DNA from: Paraburkholderia acidisoli
GTDB lineage: Bacteria; Pseudomonadota; Gammaproteobacteria; Burkholderiales; Burkholderiaceae
Direction: 5' to 3'
NCBI RefSeq assembly: GCF_009789675.1
Contig: NZ_CP046913.1
Coordinates: 558,001 to 622,000, forward strand
Length of the DNA: 64,000 nucleotides
The notes under the pieces are model-generated. The model was not told the origin of the DNA. It made no database searches and worked only from the letters and a program-made list of their open reading frames with translations. Shown here one piece after another: positions 36,514 through 46,681 of the stretch. Each line of letters begins with the position of its first letter. Within the stretch, counting starts at the first letter, position 1. Position numbers and translations under genes: made by a program.

Positions 36514-36533
36514 TTGCGAAAAAAACGCCGCAA
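36514..36533. promoter_or_regulatory. Dyad between kynB and the Lrp-type regulator, possible operator
   Basis: TTGCG (36514-36518) and CGCAA (36529-36533) flank a 10-base A-rich centre. Lrp-family proteins bind such AT-centred dyads, so this is a candidate autoregulatory and kyn operator. Confidence 0.4.
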
Positions 36534-36584
36534 ACATCGGTTCTTGGCACATAATTTGTAACAAGACGGGAATGGAGACCAAAT

Positions 36585-37100
36585 ATGAACGCAATCTCGC
36601 TGGATGCTACCGATTGCCGTATTCTCGCCGTGCTGCAGAACGAGGGGCGGATCAGCAATCTGGATTTGGCGGAGCGTATTTCGCTCTCGCCTTCGGCGTG
36701 TCTACGCCGTTTGCGGCTGCTGGAAGAACAGGGTGTGGTGGAGCGCTACCGCGCGAGCTTGAACCGGGAGATTCTCGGCTTCGAGATGGAAGCCTTCGTG
36801 CAGGTGTCGATGCGCAACGACCAGGAAAGCTGGCACGAGCGCTTCGTCGCGGCGTTGCGCGACTGGCCGGAAGTGGTGGGCGCGTACGTGGTGACGGGCG
36901 AGACGCATTATCTGCTGCGCGTGCTCGCCCACAATCTCAAGCACTACTCGGACTTCGTGCTGAACAAGCTGTACAAGGCGCCGGGCGTGATGGACATTCG
37001 CTCGAATATCGTGCTGACCACGCTGAAGGTGGAGGCGGGCCTGCCCGTCGACCTGATCGCGCAGCGCGAGCCGAAGCCCACGCCGGTCGAGGCACGCTGA
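36585..37100 (+). CDS. kynR: Lrp/AsnC family regulator, probable regulator of the kynurenine operon
   Basis: 171 residues. N-terminal winged helix ([46 protein letters not shown]) and C-terminal RAM effector domain ([33 protein letters not shown]). GGAGA lies 7 bases before the ATG. It is divergent from kynBUA, as KynR is in Pseudomonas aeruginosa, where this Lrp-type protein activates kyn genes in response to kynurenine. The same role here is inferred from family and position. Confidence 0.88.
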   Translation: MNAISLDATDCRILAVLQNEGRISNLDLAERISLSPSACLRRLRLLEEQGVVERYRASLNREILGFEMEAFVQVSMRNDQESWHERFVAALRDWPEVVGAYVVTGETHYLLRVLAHNLKHYSDFVLNKLYKAPGVMDIRSNIVLTTLKVEAGLPVDLIAQREPKPTPVEAR

Positions 37101-37128
37101 GCGTTATCGAGCGCCGCTCGAAGCGACC

Positions 37129-37641
37129 TTACAGCGAACTCAACTGATGAAACGCGCCGCCGTGGAACACGAGCGGCGCGGCTTCGTCGCCGTCTTCGCG
37201 CACGCCGCAGCGTTCCACTTCGCCCACGAAAATCACGTGGTCGCCTTCGTCGTAGCGGCTGCGGTTATGGCACTCGAACCAGGCGATTGCACCGTCGAGC
37301 ACGGGCATGCCGCTGTCGCCGGCCGCGTGCGAGACGCCTTCGAAGCGGTCGCCCTTCACGGTCGCGAAACGCTTGCACAGGTCGAGCTGCGACGCCGCGA
37401 GCACATTCACCACATAATGGCTGTTGGTGCGAAACACGGGCATGGAGGCCGAGCGCGTTGCGAGGCTCCAGAGCACGAGCGGCGGCGTGAGCGACACCGA
37501 GTTGAACGAGCTGGCCGTAATGCCGATCAGCTGGCCGTCGGGCGCGCGCGTGGTGATCACGGTCACGCCGGTGGCGAACTGGCCGAGCGCGCGGCGGAAC
37601 GCGGCGCCGTCGAAGTTGGGCGGGCTGGCGCGGCGCGTCAT
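37129..37641 (-). CDS. Flavin reductase-like protein (NAD(P)H:flavin oxidoreductase)
   Basis: 170 residues, FMN-binding split-barrel fold of the HpaC/DIM6 group. Blocks: FRRALGQFATGVTVITTRAPDG, GITASSFNSVSLTPPLVLWSL, HYVVNVLAASQLDLCKRFA, GAIAWFECHNRSRYDEGDHVIFVGEVE. It would supply reduced FMN/FAD to a partner monooxygenase, but none is adjacent. ATG 37641 (MTRRASPP) is preferred; the frame upstream to 37794 has no family likeness. Convergent with the regulator gene, with 28 bases between stops. Confidence 0.9.
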   Translation of the reverse strand: MTRRASPPNFDGAAFRRALGQFATGVTVITTRAPDGQLIGITASSFNSVSLTPPLVLWSLATRSASMPVFRTNSHYVVNVLAASQLDLCKRFATVKGDRFEGVSHAAGDSGMPVLDGAIAWFECHNRSRYDEGDHVIFVGEVERCGVREDGDEAAPLVFHGGAFHQLSSL

Positions 37642-37890
37642 GGGCGCTCGCCTGCGAAAAGCGGGCACGCGCGGCGCGCGGCAAAGAGGAAAGTCAGGTC
37701 GGACATCATGTGGAAATTCGGCGAATTGCCCCAATTTTAACGAAATCCGCTGCCAGGCGGCTCGCATTGCCCTTTGCAGCGGCGCGGGATTCAAAACGCA
37801 TCAAGCACGCATCAACCGTGCATTGAGCACGCATCGATCACGAATCGGCACGCCGCAACGCCGTTTTCACGTTTTCAAGGAGCGAACAGC

Positions 37891-38439
<549 letters not shown>

Positions 38440-38474
38440 GCGCGCAGGATGTGCCCACGCGCGGGCGAAGGCGT

Positions 38475-39914
38475 TCAGCCTGCCTCGCGCGTGGTGTCTT
38501 CCGCCTTCGATGATGTCGCGACATCCGGCGCGTCAGTTGCGTCAGGCGCATCAACCGTTTCAACCGCTTCATCCGTCGATGCCGGTTCGTCATCGCCATC
38601 TTCTTCGGCCGCCGCTTCCCCGCGCAGCCGCGCCATCTCCTCGGCAATCGCCCGCGCGAGCTTCGCGCACGTGAGCGGCGCCGAGCCTTCCGCCTTGTTG
38701 TTCGTCGTGATGAGCACGGGCTGGCCCGCGATCGCGTAGCGCGCGGCCAGTTCGGCGAGCGTCACGCGCGTGTGCGGATCTTCGTCCACGAGCTTGTCGA
38801 ACGGCTCGTAGCGCGCTTTCGCCTGCTCGTACTTGAAGCCGCTGTGCAGGCTCCAGCGCACGATCAGCGGCCCGGCGGGCGCTTCGCCGTCCATCAGCGC
38901 GAGCGCCGCCGCCTGGCGCAGTGGATCGGGCATGCGCGCGTGCAAGCCGACGCAATAGCGCACGCCCGCCGCGCGCAGCGCGCGCACGAAGCGCGGCGTG
39001 AGCAGGATCGAATCGCGAATCTCCACGGCGTAGCACGGACCGTCGCCGCTTGGGGCGCCTTCCGCGGGCGCGGGCAGCGGCGGCAGTTCGGCGAGAAACG
39101 CGGCGAGCTTTTCGACGAACACGACCGGATCGGCGAGCAGTTGATCGGGTAGCGGCGGAAACTGGAACACGAGCGCGCCCGCTTTCGCGCCCAGGCCCGC
39201 GAGACACGGCTCGACGAACTCGCGCGCGGCCAGCTCCGCGTTCAGAAAGCACGGATTCGCCTCGACGGGCTCACCACGCTCGCCGCGCACGCTCGCGTCG
39301 GTGATGAGCGCGGGCGCCTTCACGATGAAGCGGAAGTGATCGGGCACCTGTTGCGCGTAGCGCAGGTAATCGGTCACGGTGAGCGGCGCGTAGAACGAGC
39401 GGTCGATGCTCACCGAGCGCAGCAGCGGATGCGCGCCGTACGCCTGTAAACCGTCGCGCGCGAGCTTCGACTGGCTGTAATCGTCGCCATAGACGATGCC
39501 GCGCCAGCCCGGAAACGACCACGACGAGGTGCCGAGCCGCACGCTGGCGGGCAGCCCGGCGGCAATATCGAGCGTGTCCTCGCTCGCGACGGCGGGCAGC
39601 ACGCCGCGGCCTTTGCGTTTGGGCGCGGGTTTTTCGGGGGATTTGTCAGCCGATTGTGTCGATGGGACTACGCTATCGCCATCGTCACCATCGGCATGGG
39701 ACGCGCGGGCAGGGCCCTTCGATTTGGGCTTGGGCTCGGGTTCGGGCGCCGTGAAGCCGAACAGATCGGGCTCGACTGGCTGCGGCTCGGCGCGCGCGGG
39801 CGCGGCGGTTTTCGCGGCAGCCGTACGGCGCGTGCCCGGGCGATGAAGCTCGCCGGAAGCCTCGCTGGCGTGATCGCCGAAAAGATCGTGATGGCCGTCG
39901 TCGCTTTCGTTCAT
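38475..39914 (-). CDS. DUF72 family protein with long low-complexity N- and C-terminal extensions
   Basis: 479 residues; DUF72 (YecE-like, TIM-barrel-type) proteins are usually about 250-300. Core at about residues 120-420: VRLGTSSWSFPGWRGIVYG, RSVSIDRSFYAPLTVTDYLRYAQQVPDHFRFIVKAP, GALVFQFPPLP, CYAVEIRDSILLTPRFVRAL, LIVRWSLHSGFKYEQAKARYEPFDKLV and PVLITTNNKAEGSAPL. The first ~115 residues are Pro/Lys/Asp-rich with two DLFG copies (DLFGDHAS, DLFGFTAP); the last ~45 are acidic and Thr/Asp-rich. Function of the family is unknown. ATG 39914 (MNESDDGH). No functional link to neighbours seen. Confidence 0.88.
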   Translation of the reverse strand: MNESDDGHHDLFGDHASEASGELHRPGTRRTAAAKTAAPARAEPQPVEPDLFGFTAPEPEPKPKSKGPARASHADGDDGDSVVPSTQSADKSPEKPAPKRKGRGVLPAVASEDTLDIAAGLPASVRLGTSSWSFPGWRGIVYGDDYSQSKLARDGLQAYGAHPLLRSVSIDRSFYAPLTVTDYLRYAQQVPDHFRFIVKAPALITDASVRGERGEPVEANPCFLNAELAAREFVEPCLAGLGAKAGALVFQFPPLPDQLLADPVVFVEKLAAFLAELPPLPAPAEGAPSGDGPCYAVEIRDSILLTPRFVRALRAAGVRYCVGLHARMPDPLRQAAALALMDGEAPAGPLIVRWSLHSGFKYEQAKARYEPFDKLVDEDPHTRVTLAELAARYAIAGQPVLITTNNKAEGSAPLTCAKLARAIAEEMARLRGEAAAEEDGDDEPASTDEAVETVDAPDATDAPDVATSSKAEDTTREAG

Positions 39915-40036
39915 GCGCTTGCGGGAAATCCTAAAACGCCGTGCCCCATCCTCGCGGCGCGCCAGCGCAGGGCGCGAGCGGCGCGGCGCGAGGCGCAATC
40001 CCTCGCCCGTTCGCCCGCGCCGCCGCGCATTCCGCC

Positions 40037-41266
40037 TTACTGCGCGCCTGATTGCAACGGCTTCTCGTACATATAACGGCGCGACCACGGCAGCGTTTTC
40101 GCGCTGCGGCCGGCCTTGCGGCAGACGATCTGGAAGATCGACACGTCGTCGTGTTCGAACGCGTACGCGCAACCCGCCAGATAGACGCGCCAGATGCGGA
40201 ACTTCTCGTCGTCCACGAGCTGTTTCGCTTCCGCGGCGCGCGCCTCGAAGTTTTCCGCCCAGATTTCGAGCGTGTGCGCATAGTGACGGCGCAGGCTCTC
40301 GACGTCAACCGCTTCCAGCCCGCCGCGCTGCGCCGCTTCGAGCGCGAGGCCGATATGCGGCAGCTCGCCGTCGGGGAACACGTAGCGGTCGATGAACTCG
40401 CCGCCGCCCAGCGCCGTTTCGCCCGAATCGGCGTCCGACGACGTAATACCGTGATTCATGGCCACGCCGTCTTCGGCGAGCAGATCGTGCACCTTGCGGA
40501 AGTACTCGGGCAGATTCTTGCGGCCCACGTGCTCGAACATGCCCACGCTCGTGATGCGGTCGAAGGTGCCCTGCACGTCGCGGTAATCCTGCAGACGAAT
40601 CTCGATGCGGTCTTCCAGGCCCGCCGCTTTCACGCGCGCCGTGGCGAGATCGAACTGGTTCTGCGAGAGCGTCACGCCCACGCAACGCGCGCCGAACTTC
40701 TGCGCCGCGCGCAGCACGAGCGCGCCCCAGCCGCAGCCGATATCGAGCAGCGTCTGGCCTTCCTGCACCTGAATCTTCGTGAGGATATGGTCGATCTTCT
40801 TGAGTTGCGCGGTGGCGAGGTCTTCGTCGCCGTTCTCGAAGTACGCGCACGAATAGACCATGTTCTCGTCGAGCCAGAGTTGGTAGAACTCGTTCGAGAC
40901 GTCGTAGTGATACTGAATGGCGCGCTGGTCCGTCGACTTCGTGTGCGTGAAATAGCGCTTCACGCGCGCAAGCTTGCTGGCGCTCGACACCGTGTTGCGC
41001 GCGAGCGAATAGCTGATGTCGATGATGTCGGCGAGCTTGCCCTCGATGTCGATCTTGCCCTTCACATAGGCTTCGCCGAGGTTGTCGAGGCTCGGCTCCA
41101 GCAGCAGCGGCAACGCCGACGCGCTGTTCACCTTGAGCGTGACCTGCGGCGCTGCGAAGTGCCCGAAGTCGAACTGCTGACCGCTCCACAACACGAGGCG
41201 CGCGGGCAAGTTGGCCTTGCCACGCACTTCGTCCACCCATTGCGCGAGTTTCTTCTCCCAGAACAT
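40037..41266 (-). CDS. cfa: Cyclopropane-fatty-acyl-phospholipid synthase family methyltransferase
   Basis: SAM-dependent enzyme that methylenates unsaturated acyl chains of membrane phospholipids. 409 residues. N-terminal lipid-binding domain; YHYDVSNEFYQLWLDENMVYSCAYFENGDEDL; the SAM motif LLDIGCGWGALVLRAA; GVTLSQNQ; SVGMFEHVGRKNLPEYF; and FIDRYVFPDGELPHIG. ATG 41266 is preceded by AAGGAG 8 bases upstream. Such genes are often stationary-phase controlled; no promoter could be assigned here. Confidence 0.95.
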   Translation of the reverse strand: MFWEKKLAQWVDEVRGKANLPARLVLWSGQQFDFGHFAAPQVTLKVNSASALPLLLEPSLDNLGEAYVKGKIDIEGKLADIIDISYSLARNTVSSASKLARVKRYFTHTKSTDQRAIQYHYDVSNEFYQLWLDENMVYSCAYFENGDEDLATAQLKKIDHILTKIQVQEGQTLLDIGCGWGALVLRAAQKFGARCVGVTLSQNQFDLATARVKAAGLEDRIEIRLQDYRDVQGTFDRITSVGMFEHVGRKNLPEYFRKVHDLLAEDGVAMNHGITSSDADSGETALGGGEFIDRYVFPDGELPHIGLALEAAQRGGLEAVDVESLRRHYAHTLEIWAENFEARAAEAKQLVDDEKFRIWRVYLAGCAYAFEHDDVSIFQIVCRKAGRSAKTLPWSRRYMYEKPLQSGAQ

Positions 41267-41558
41267 GCGTTTTTCTCCTTGTGTCGATGCGAAAGACGAA
41301 ATCGAATCAAGCGGCGAATCAGGCAATGCGGGCCGCGCGTTCGCAAACGTCGGTGCGTCTGGGGCGAACGTGCGGCGGTGAGACAAAAACGGGCGGCGCG
41401 GCGGGCGCGTTAGGGCGCGTCGTTCAGCGGCGCCGCGCGCTTACTGCGCTTACCAATCGGGCAATGCAGGTCGAAGCCGGCGTGCAGCAGGTCAAGCGGT
41501 TAAAGCCATTAAAGCAGCCGCTCGAACGAAGCGGCACACTCACGCACTCAACACCTAT

Positions 41559-42194
41559 TCAAGGCGCCAGACGCTCGATGCGCCAGCCCGAACCGTCGCG
41601 CGTATAGCGAATGCGGTCGTGCAACCGCGACGGCCGGCCTTGCCAGAATTCGATCGCCCGCGGCACGAGCCGGTAGCCGCCCCAATGCGGCGGGCGCGGC
41701 GGATTCTCGCCGAACTGTGCGCCAATCTCGCGCTCGCGCGCTTCGAGCGCCTCGCGGTTCGCGATCACGGCGCTTTGCTCCGAGGCCCACGCGCCTATGC
41801 GCGAGCCGAGCGGGCGCGAGTGGAAATACGCGTCGCTTTCGGCGTCGCTCGTCAGCTCGACCGTGCCTTCGATACGCACCTGGCGCTCGAGCTCGATCCA
41901 GTGGAACAGCAGCGCCGCGTGCGGGTTCGCCGCGAGTTCGTGACCTTTGCGGCTCTCGTAGTTCGTGAAGAACACGAAACCGCGCTCGTCCACGCCCTTG
42001 ATGAGCAGAATGCGCGCGGCGGGGCGGCCGTTGGCGTCCACGGTGGCGACCGTCATCGCGTTCGGCTCGGGCAGTTTGGCGTCGAGCGCCTGGGCGAACC
42101 AGGTCTGGAACTGGCGGATCGGATCGGCGTCGACATCGGCGGCATCGAGCGAGCCGAGCGAATAGTTTTTGCGGAGATCGGCGAGAGTCGTCAT
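41559..42194 (-). CDS. pdxH: Pyridoxamine/pyridoxine 5'-phosphate oxidase
   Basis: FMN enzyme making pyridoxal 5'-phosphate, 211 residues, usual length. Blocks: [66 protein letters not shown] (FMN-binding), [34 protein letters not shown], and the C-terminal substrate-binding stretch ending WRIERLAP. Monocistronic and divergent from tcdA across 257 bases. Confidence 0.97.
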   Translation of the reverse strand: MTTLADLRKNYSLGSLDAADVDADPIRQFQTWFAQALDAKLPEPNAMTVATVDANGRPAARILLIKGVDERGFVFFTNYESRKGHELAANPHAALLFHWIELERQVRIEGTVELTSDAESDAYFHSRPLGSRIGAWASEQSAVIANREALEAREREIGAQFGENPPRPPHWGGYRLVPRAIEFWQGRPSRLHDRIRYTRDGSGWRIERLAP

Positions 42195-42451
42195 CTTTTA
42201 TGCGGATACTTCAATCTGAGGCGAGTATAAGGGAGCGGCGAAAAATGCGTGGCCGGGCGGGCGCGGCCGGCTGGCGTGGAGGCCGATGGATCGTGAGAAA
42301 TTTGGGGCTTGCCTCGCCGCCTGGCGCGATCAGGCAAAATACGGGTCTTCTGAGGATCGTCATTGCGCAGGATCAACCAGACTCGAACCGGCTAGCCGGA
42401 CCGACGTCGAATGCCCGCGCGAACGGTCCGCTTTCGACCCGTTACCGTCCC

Positions 42452-43333
42452 ATGTCCAGCACTCCGATTTCCCCCGCCGCCGGATCCACCGATCTTACCG
42501 CGAGCCCCGCCCACGATGTCGCAGACCGGGCGCGCCGTTTCGGCGGCATCGCGCGCCTGTACGGCGCGCCCGCGCTCGACGCCTTCGAGCGCGCCCACGT
42601 GGCCGTGATCGGCATTGGCGGCGTGGGCTCGTGGGTCGCCGAGGCGCTCGCGCGCAGCGCGATCGGCACGCTCACGCTCATCGACCTCGACAACGTCGCC
42701 GAGAGCAACACCAACCGGCAGATTCACGCGCTCGACGGCAATTACGGCAAGCCGAAAGTCGAGGCGATGGCCGAGCGCATCAAGCTCATCAATCCCGATT
42801 GCGACGTGCGTCTGGTGGAAGATTTCGTCGAGCCGTCGAATTTCGACGCGCTGCTCGGCGGCGGCTTCGACTTCGTGATCGACGCCATCGACAGCGTGCG
42901 CACCAAGACCGCGCTGATCGCGTGGTGCGTGGAGCACGGCGTGCCGCTCATCACCGTGGGCGGCGCGGGCGGCCAGCTCGACCCCACGCGCATTCGTATC
43001 GACGATCTCGCGCTCACGATCCAGGACCCGCTGCTCTCGAAGGTGCGCGGCCAGTTGCGCAAGCAGCACGGTTTCCCGCGTGGCCCGAAGGCGAAGTTCA
43101 AGGTGAGCGCCGTGTATTCCGACGAACCGTTGATCTACCCGGAAGCGGCCGTGTGCGACATCGACGTCGAAGCCGAACACGTCACGACCTCGCCCGGACA
43201 TCATGGCCCGATCGGCCTGAACTGCGCGGGCTTCGGTTCGAGCGTGTGCGTGACGGCGAGCTTCGGTTTTGCCGCAGCGGCGTACGTGCTGCGCACGCTC
43301 GCGCACAAGGCGAACTCGCCAGGCAAGGGCTGA
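42452..43333 (+). CDS. tcdA: tRNA threonylcarbamoyladenosine dehydratase
   Basis: E1-like (ThiF/MoeB fold) ATP-dependent enzyme cyclising t6A37 to ct6A in tRNA. 293 residues. RRFGGIARLYGAPALDAF, the Rossmann loop VIGIGGVGSWVAEALARS, LIDLDNVAESNTNRQ, VIDAIDSVRTKTALIAWC, GGAGGQLDPTRI, VSAVYSDE and a C-terminal hydrophobic stretch (VCVTASFGFAAAAYVL) typical of the membrane-associated family. ATG 42452 is preferred; the longer frame from 42200 is basic shadow. Confidence 0.95.
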   Translation: MSSTPISPAAGSTDLTASPAHDVADRARRFGGIARLYGAPALDAFERAHVAVIGIGGVGSWVAEALARSAIGTLTLIDLDNVAESNTNRQIHALDGNYGKPKVEAMAERIKLINPDCDVRLVEDFVEPSNFDALLGGGFDFVIDAIDSVRTKTALIAWCVEHGVPLITVGGAGGQLDPTRIRIDDLALTIQDPLLSKVRGQLRKQHGFPRGPKAKFKVSAVYSDEPLIYPEAAVCDIDVEAEHVTTSPGHHGPIGLNCAGFGSSVCVTASFGFAAAAYVLRTLAHKANSPGKG

Positions 43334-43386
43334 TTCGTCTGTCGATTGCGCGCTCGCGTGGGCAATCGATCTCGTGCCCGACAACG

Positions 43387-43416
43387 AAAAAGCGTGCCGC
43401 GAACGGCACGCTTTTT
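43387..43416. terminator. Bidirectional terminator between tcdA and the Crp/Fnr gene
   Basis: Stem AAGCGTGCCG / CGGCACGCTT with a CGAA tetraloop, flanked by A-run and T-run, between convergent genes. Confidence 0.9.
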
Positions 43417-43491
43417 TCATGGCGACTGCGAGAGGGCGATTTTCCGGGGAACCGGCAGTCAGACGCCTGACCGACGTTAGCGAGCTTATTG

Positions 43492-44229
43492 TTATTCGAC
43501 GACCGCTTCGGCTTCGCGCAGACGCGGCAGCAGGCGGTCGAATTCGCGGCGCACGAGGCCGTAGCATTCGCAGGCGCGCGCTTCGAGACCCTTGCGGTCG
43601 AGCACGCGAATCTTGCCGCGGCTGTGATGGATCAGACCTTCGTCGTGCAGCTTGCCGGCGGCTTCCGTGATGCCTTCGCGGCGCACGCCCAGCATGTCGG
43701 CGATCAGTTGCTGCGTCACGCTGAGTTCGTCCGTGTCCACGCGATCCACTTCGATCAGCAGCCAGCGGCACAGTTGCTTGCTCAGCGAGTGATGGCGATT
43801 GCAGGCGGCCGTTTGCGCGACTTGCGTCAGCAGGGCGTGCATGTACAGCAGCATGATGCGGCGCAGGAAGTCGGAGCGCGAGAACTGCTGCTTGAGCGCC
43901 TGCGCGCTCATGCGGTACGCGAAACCCGAGGACTGGACCTGCACGCGGCTCGGCATGGTTTCGCCGCCCGTCAGCACCGGCACACCGGTCATGCCTTCGC
44001 GACCCACCGCGGCGATCTCCACCGAGCTGCCGTCTTCCATCGTCGAAAGCATCGAGATGATGGCGGTGGTCGGGAAATAGACGTGATGGATGCGCTGACC
44101 GCAATCGCACAGCAATTGCTCCGTGCGCAGATGAACGAGTTCGAGATGCGGAGCCAACGCCTGCCACTCGTGCGAGGGTAGTGCGCCCAGCAAATGGTTG
44201 CCGTGCAGATCGGATTGAAGGGTCAACAT
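43492..44229 (-). CDS. Crp/Fnr family transcriptional regulator
   Basis: 245 residues. N-terminal cyclic-nucleotide-binding-like beta-roll (LELVHLRTEQLLCDCGQRIHHVYFPTTAIISML, VEIAAVGREGMTGVPVL), long dimer helix, C-terminal winged helix (LSVTQQLIADMLGVRREGITEAAGKLHDEGLI). No Fnr-type cysteine cluster is seen, and the beta-roll lacks the clear cAMP-binding RTAxxxA-like motif of Crp, so the ligand is unknown. ATG 44229 is at the start of homology. Its 787-base upstream region is shared with manC, which it might control. Confidence 0.9.
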   Translation of the reverse strand: MLTLQSDLHGNHLLGALPSHEWQALAPHLELVHLRTEQLLCDCGQRIHHVYFPTTAIISMLSTMEDGSSVEIAAVGREGMTGVPVLTGGETMPSRVQVQSSGFAYRMSAQALKQQFSRSDFLRRIMLLYMHALLTQVAQTAACNRHHSLSKQLCRWLLIEVDRVDTDELSVTQQLIADMLGVRREGITEAAGKLHDEGLIHHSRGKIRVLDRKGLEARACECYGLVRREFDRLLPRLREAEAVVE

Positions 44230-45016
44230 GATTTGGTCCTCGTGTGAGGCAGCCCTCGCCGCCTCATTGTTTTTTCTGATTCCGTGCGCCGAACTTTTTG
44301 TTATTCGCCGTTCCCGAGTGGCTATGCGTTCGTCGTGCGGCCCCATGAGTCTCACTGGCGTGTCGCGATCTGGGCTGTCGACGTTGGCGCCGGTGAGGCG
44401 AGCACTCTTTAGCAGGGGTTATGCCAGCGCCAGGGAAAACGAGGAAGCATGCGGGTCTCCGGGCAGTTCGGGATTTTCGCTGCGACGCAACGCCGCATTT
44501 TTGTTTCAGTTTTGTACATCGGCCTCGTTGCAAGGGTCCTGCGGCGCATCACGAAAACTCGTCGCAACGTATTGATTAGGTTGACTATTTTGGGTGGCTA
44601 AGCGGGGGTCGAAAAATGAGTCCTCGTTGAAACATGACGGCGGCGCGGGCCGGAACGCTGCGTACCCGCATCGTTTGTGCAGCGTGGTTTTGATTCAGTT
44701 CTGGCATGGCGCTTTCGTTGCCCGCGCAAATACGTTCGTATCTGAAACATGACGACGCGGGCCTGTCACATGGCTTCGTACGGTGCCGCACATAGCGCGT
44801 GCGCCAGCGCACACAGCCTTGTCTGGCGGGCGCTCGAGGCGATTGTGCCGATAGTGACGATCGCAAAGACCGGCTGCGTGCCACCCGCTGCGATGACACG
44901 GAAGCGATGACGATCTGTGTGGCGCCGCGTACAGAGTCGCGCGCGGCGTCTTGCTCAAATGCTCCCTGTACGCGGACCGTCGAAGAGACCGCGCATTCCT
45001 ACGGGGAGTTACCTGC
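44230..45016. other. Long divergent region between Crp/Fnr gene and manC
   Basis: 787 bases with no gene I can support; the minus-strand frame 44695-45396 mostly runs antisense to manC. It holds a 12-base direct repeat TGAAACATGACG at 44628-44639 and 44743-44754 (115 bases apart), candidate regulator sites. No terminator or clear promoter was identified. Confidence 0.6.
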
Positions 45017-46561
45017 ATGAATACCGTCGTGTCGCCCGCGGCCTTGATGGCCGCTACCCAAGAAAGCGAAGTCGCGCTCACCGTGCAGCCGGTCGTGCTG
45101 GCTGGCGGATCGGGAACGCGTCTGTGGCCGCTTTCGCGCGAACACTGTCCGAAGCAGTTGATCGATCTGCTCGATGGCGAATCGTTGCTCGAAGCGACGG
45201 TGCGTCGTATCGGCGGTGTCTTCGCCAGCAGCGCGCAGTCCGACGCCGCCGCCGCGCAAACCGTGCGCAAGGCCGCGCCGATCGTCGTGAGCAGCGAAGA
45301 CCTGCGCCATCTGACCGCCGACCGTCTCGGCCGCAGCAGCATGGCCGCGCGCTTCGTGTTCGAACCCGTGGCGCGCAACACGGCGCCCGCGCTCACCGTT
45401 GCCGCGCTGGCCGCGCAAGGCGAAGCCGATCCGATTCTCGTGGCGATGCCCGCCGATCACCTCATCGCCGACTGCGCCGCGTTCGCCACGGCGCTCGAAG
45501 AAGCCGTGCAGCATGCCGCGCGCGGCGCCATCGTCACGCTCGGCGTGCCGCCGCAGCGCGCCGAAACCGGCTACGGCTACATCGGCGCGGGCAAGGCGCT
45601 GGGCGCGAGCGGCGCGCGCGCCATCGAACGCTTCGTCGAAAAACCCGACGCCGAACGCGCGGCGGCCTATGTCGCCTCGGGCGATTACCTCTGGAACAGC
45701 GGCATTTTCGTGGTGCGCGCCTCGGTGTGGCTCACGGCCATCACGAACAGCCGCCCGCTCATCGCGGCGCAGTGCAAGGCCGCGTTCACGGGCGCCAAGG
45801 TCGACGCCGACGGCACCGTGCATCTGGAGCGCGCCGCGCTCGCGCTGTGCCCGTCCGACTCCATCGACTACGCGGTGATGGAATCGCTCGGCGCCGACGC
45901 GCAGTTCAACGAAACGCCGGCCGGCGTGGTCGTGCCGCTGCGCTCGGGCTGGTCCGACGTGGGCGCGTGGGACGCCGTCTGGCAGGTCTCGCAGAAGGAC
46001 GCAAGCGGCAACGTCGCGCGCGGCCGCGTGCTGCTCGAAGACACCACCGACACCTTCGCGCATTCGGACGGCCGTCTCGTGGCCTGCGTGGGCGTGCATG
46101 GCGTGGTCGTGGTCGAAACGGCCGACGCCGTGCTGGTGGCCGCGAAGGATCGCGTGCAGGACGTGAAGGCTATCGTCGGCAAACTGAAGGCGCAGAAGAA
46201 CGGGATCGCGAGCCAGCATCGCCGCGTGGAACGTCCGTGGGGCTGGTACGACTCGGTCGATCAGGGCGAGCGCTTTCAGGTCAAGCGCATCGTGGTGAAG
46301 CCGGGCGGCCGCCTCTCGCTGCAGATGCATCACCATCGCGCCGAACACTGGATCGTCGTGCGCGGCACGGCGCTCGTGACGCGCGGCGAGGAAACGCTGC
46401 TGCTCTCCGAGAACGAATCGACGTACATTCCGCTCGGCATGACGCATCGTCTGGAGAATCCGGGCAAGACGCCGCTCGAACTCATCGAGGTGCAGTCGGG
46501 CGGCTATCTCGGCGAGGACGACATCGTGCGTTTCGACGATCAGTACGGCCGCGTGCAATAA
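45017..46561 (+). CDS. manC: Mannose-1-phosphate guanylyltransferase / mannose-6-phosphate isomerase
   Basis: Bifunctional AlgA/ManC type, 514 residues, making GDP-mannose from mannose phosphates. N-terminal nucleotidyltransferase: VVLAGGSGTRLWPLSREHCPKQ, FVFEPVARNTAPAL, RFVEKPD, YLWNSGIFVV, SGWSDVGAWDAVWQV. C-terminal cupin isomerase: ERPWGWYDSVD, VKPGGRLSLQMHHHRAEHWIVVRGTA, STYIPLGMTHRLENPG. GGGGAG lies 8 bases before ATG 45017. It stands alone about 12 kb from the polysaccharide locus and may feed it or another polymer. Long upstream region and own terminator. Confidence 0.96.
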   Translation: MNTVVSPAALMAATQESEVALTVQPVVLAGGSGTRLWPLSREHCPKQLIDLLDGESLLEATVRRIGGVFASSAQSDAAAAQTVRKAAPIVVSSEDLRHLTADRLGRSSMAARFVFEPVARNTAPALTVAALAAQGEADPILVAMPADHLIADCAAFATALEEAVQHAARGAIVTLGVPPQRAETGYGYIGAGKALGASGARAIERFVEKPDAERAAAYVASGDYLWNSGIFVVRASVWLTAITNSRPLIAAQCKAAFTGAKVDADGTVHLERAALALCPSDSIDYAVMESLGADAQFNETPAGVVVPLRSGWSDVGAWDAVWQVSQKDASGNVARGRVLLEDTTDTFAHSDGRLVACVGVHGVVVVETADAVLVAAKDRVQDVKAIVGKLKAQKNGIASQHRRVERPWGWYDSVDQGERFQVKRIVVKPGGRLSLQMHHHRAEHWIVVRGTALVTRGEETLLLSENESTYIPLGMTHRLENPGKTPLELIEVQSGGYLGEDDIVRFDDQYGRVQ

Positions 46562-46587
46562 GCGTCGGGCGTCACGTATCGCGAGCG

Positions 46588-46623
46588 AAAAACGCCGCGC
46601 GGGCGAACCGCGCGGCGTTTTTG
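46588..46623. terminator. Bidirectional terminator between manC and cnoX
   Basis: Perfect 12-bp stem AACGCCGCGCGG (46591-46602) / CCGCGCGGCGTT (46608-46619), loop GCGAA, with A-run and T-run. Confidence 0.9.
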
Positions 46624-46681
46624 TATCGACATGGAAACCGAAGCGACTGTGACCGCGACTTCAGCGCGGCCCGGTTCCGGC

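Noticed and set aside
37107..37121. TCGAGC-GCC-GCTCGA hairpin between kynR and flavin reductase
   Set aside because: Short stem without T-run; could be chance in GC-rich DNA.
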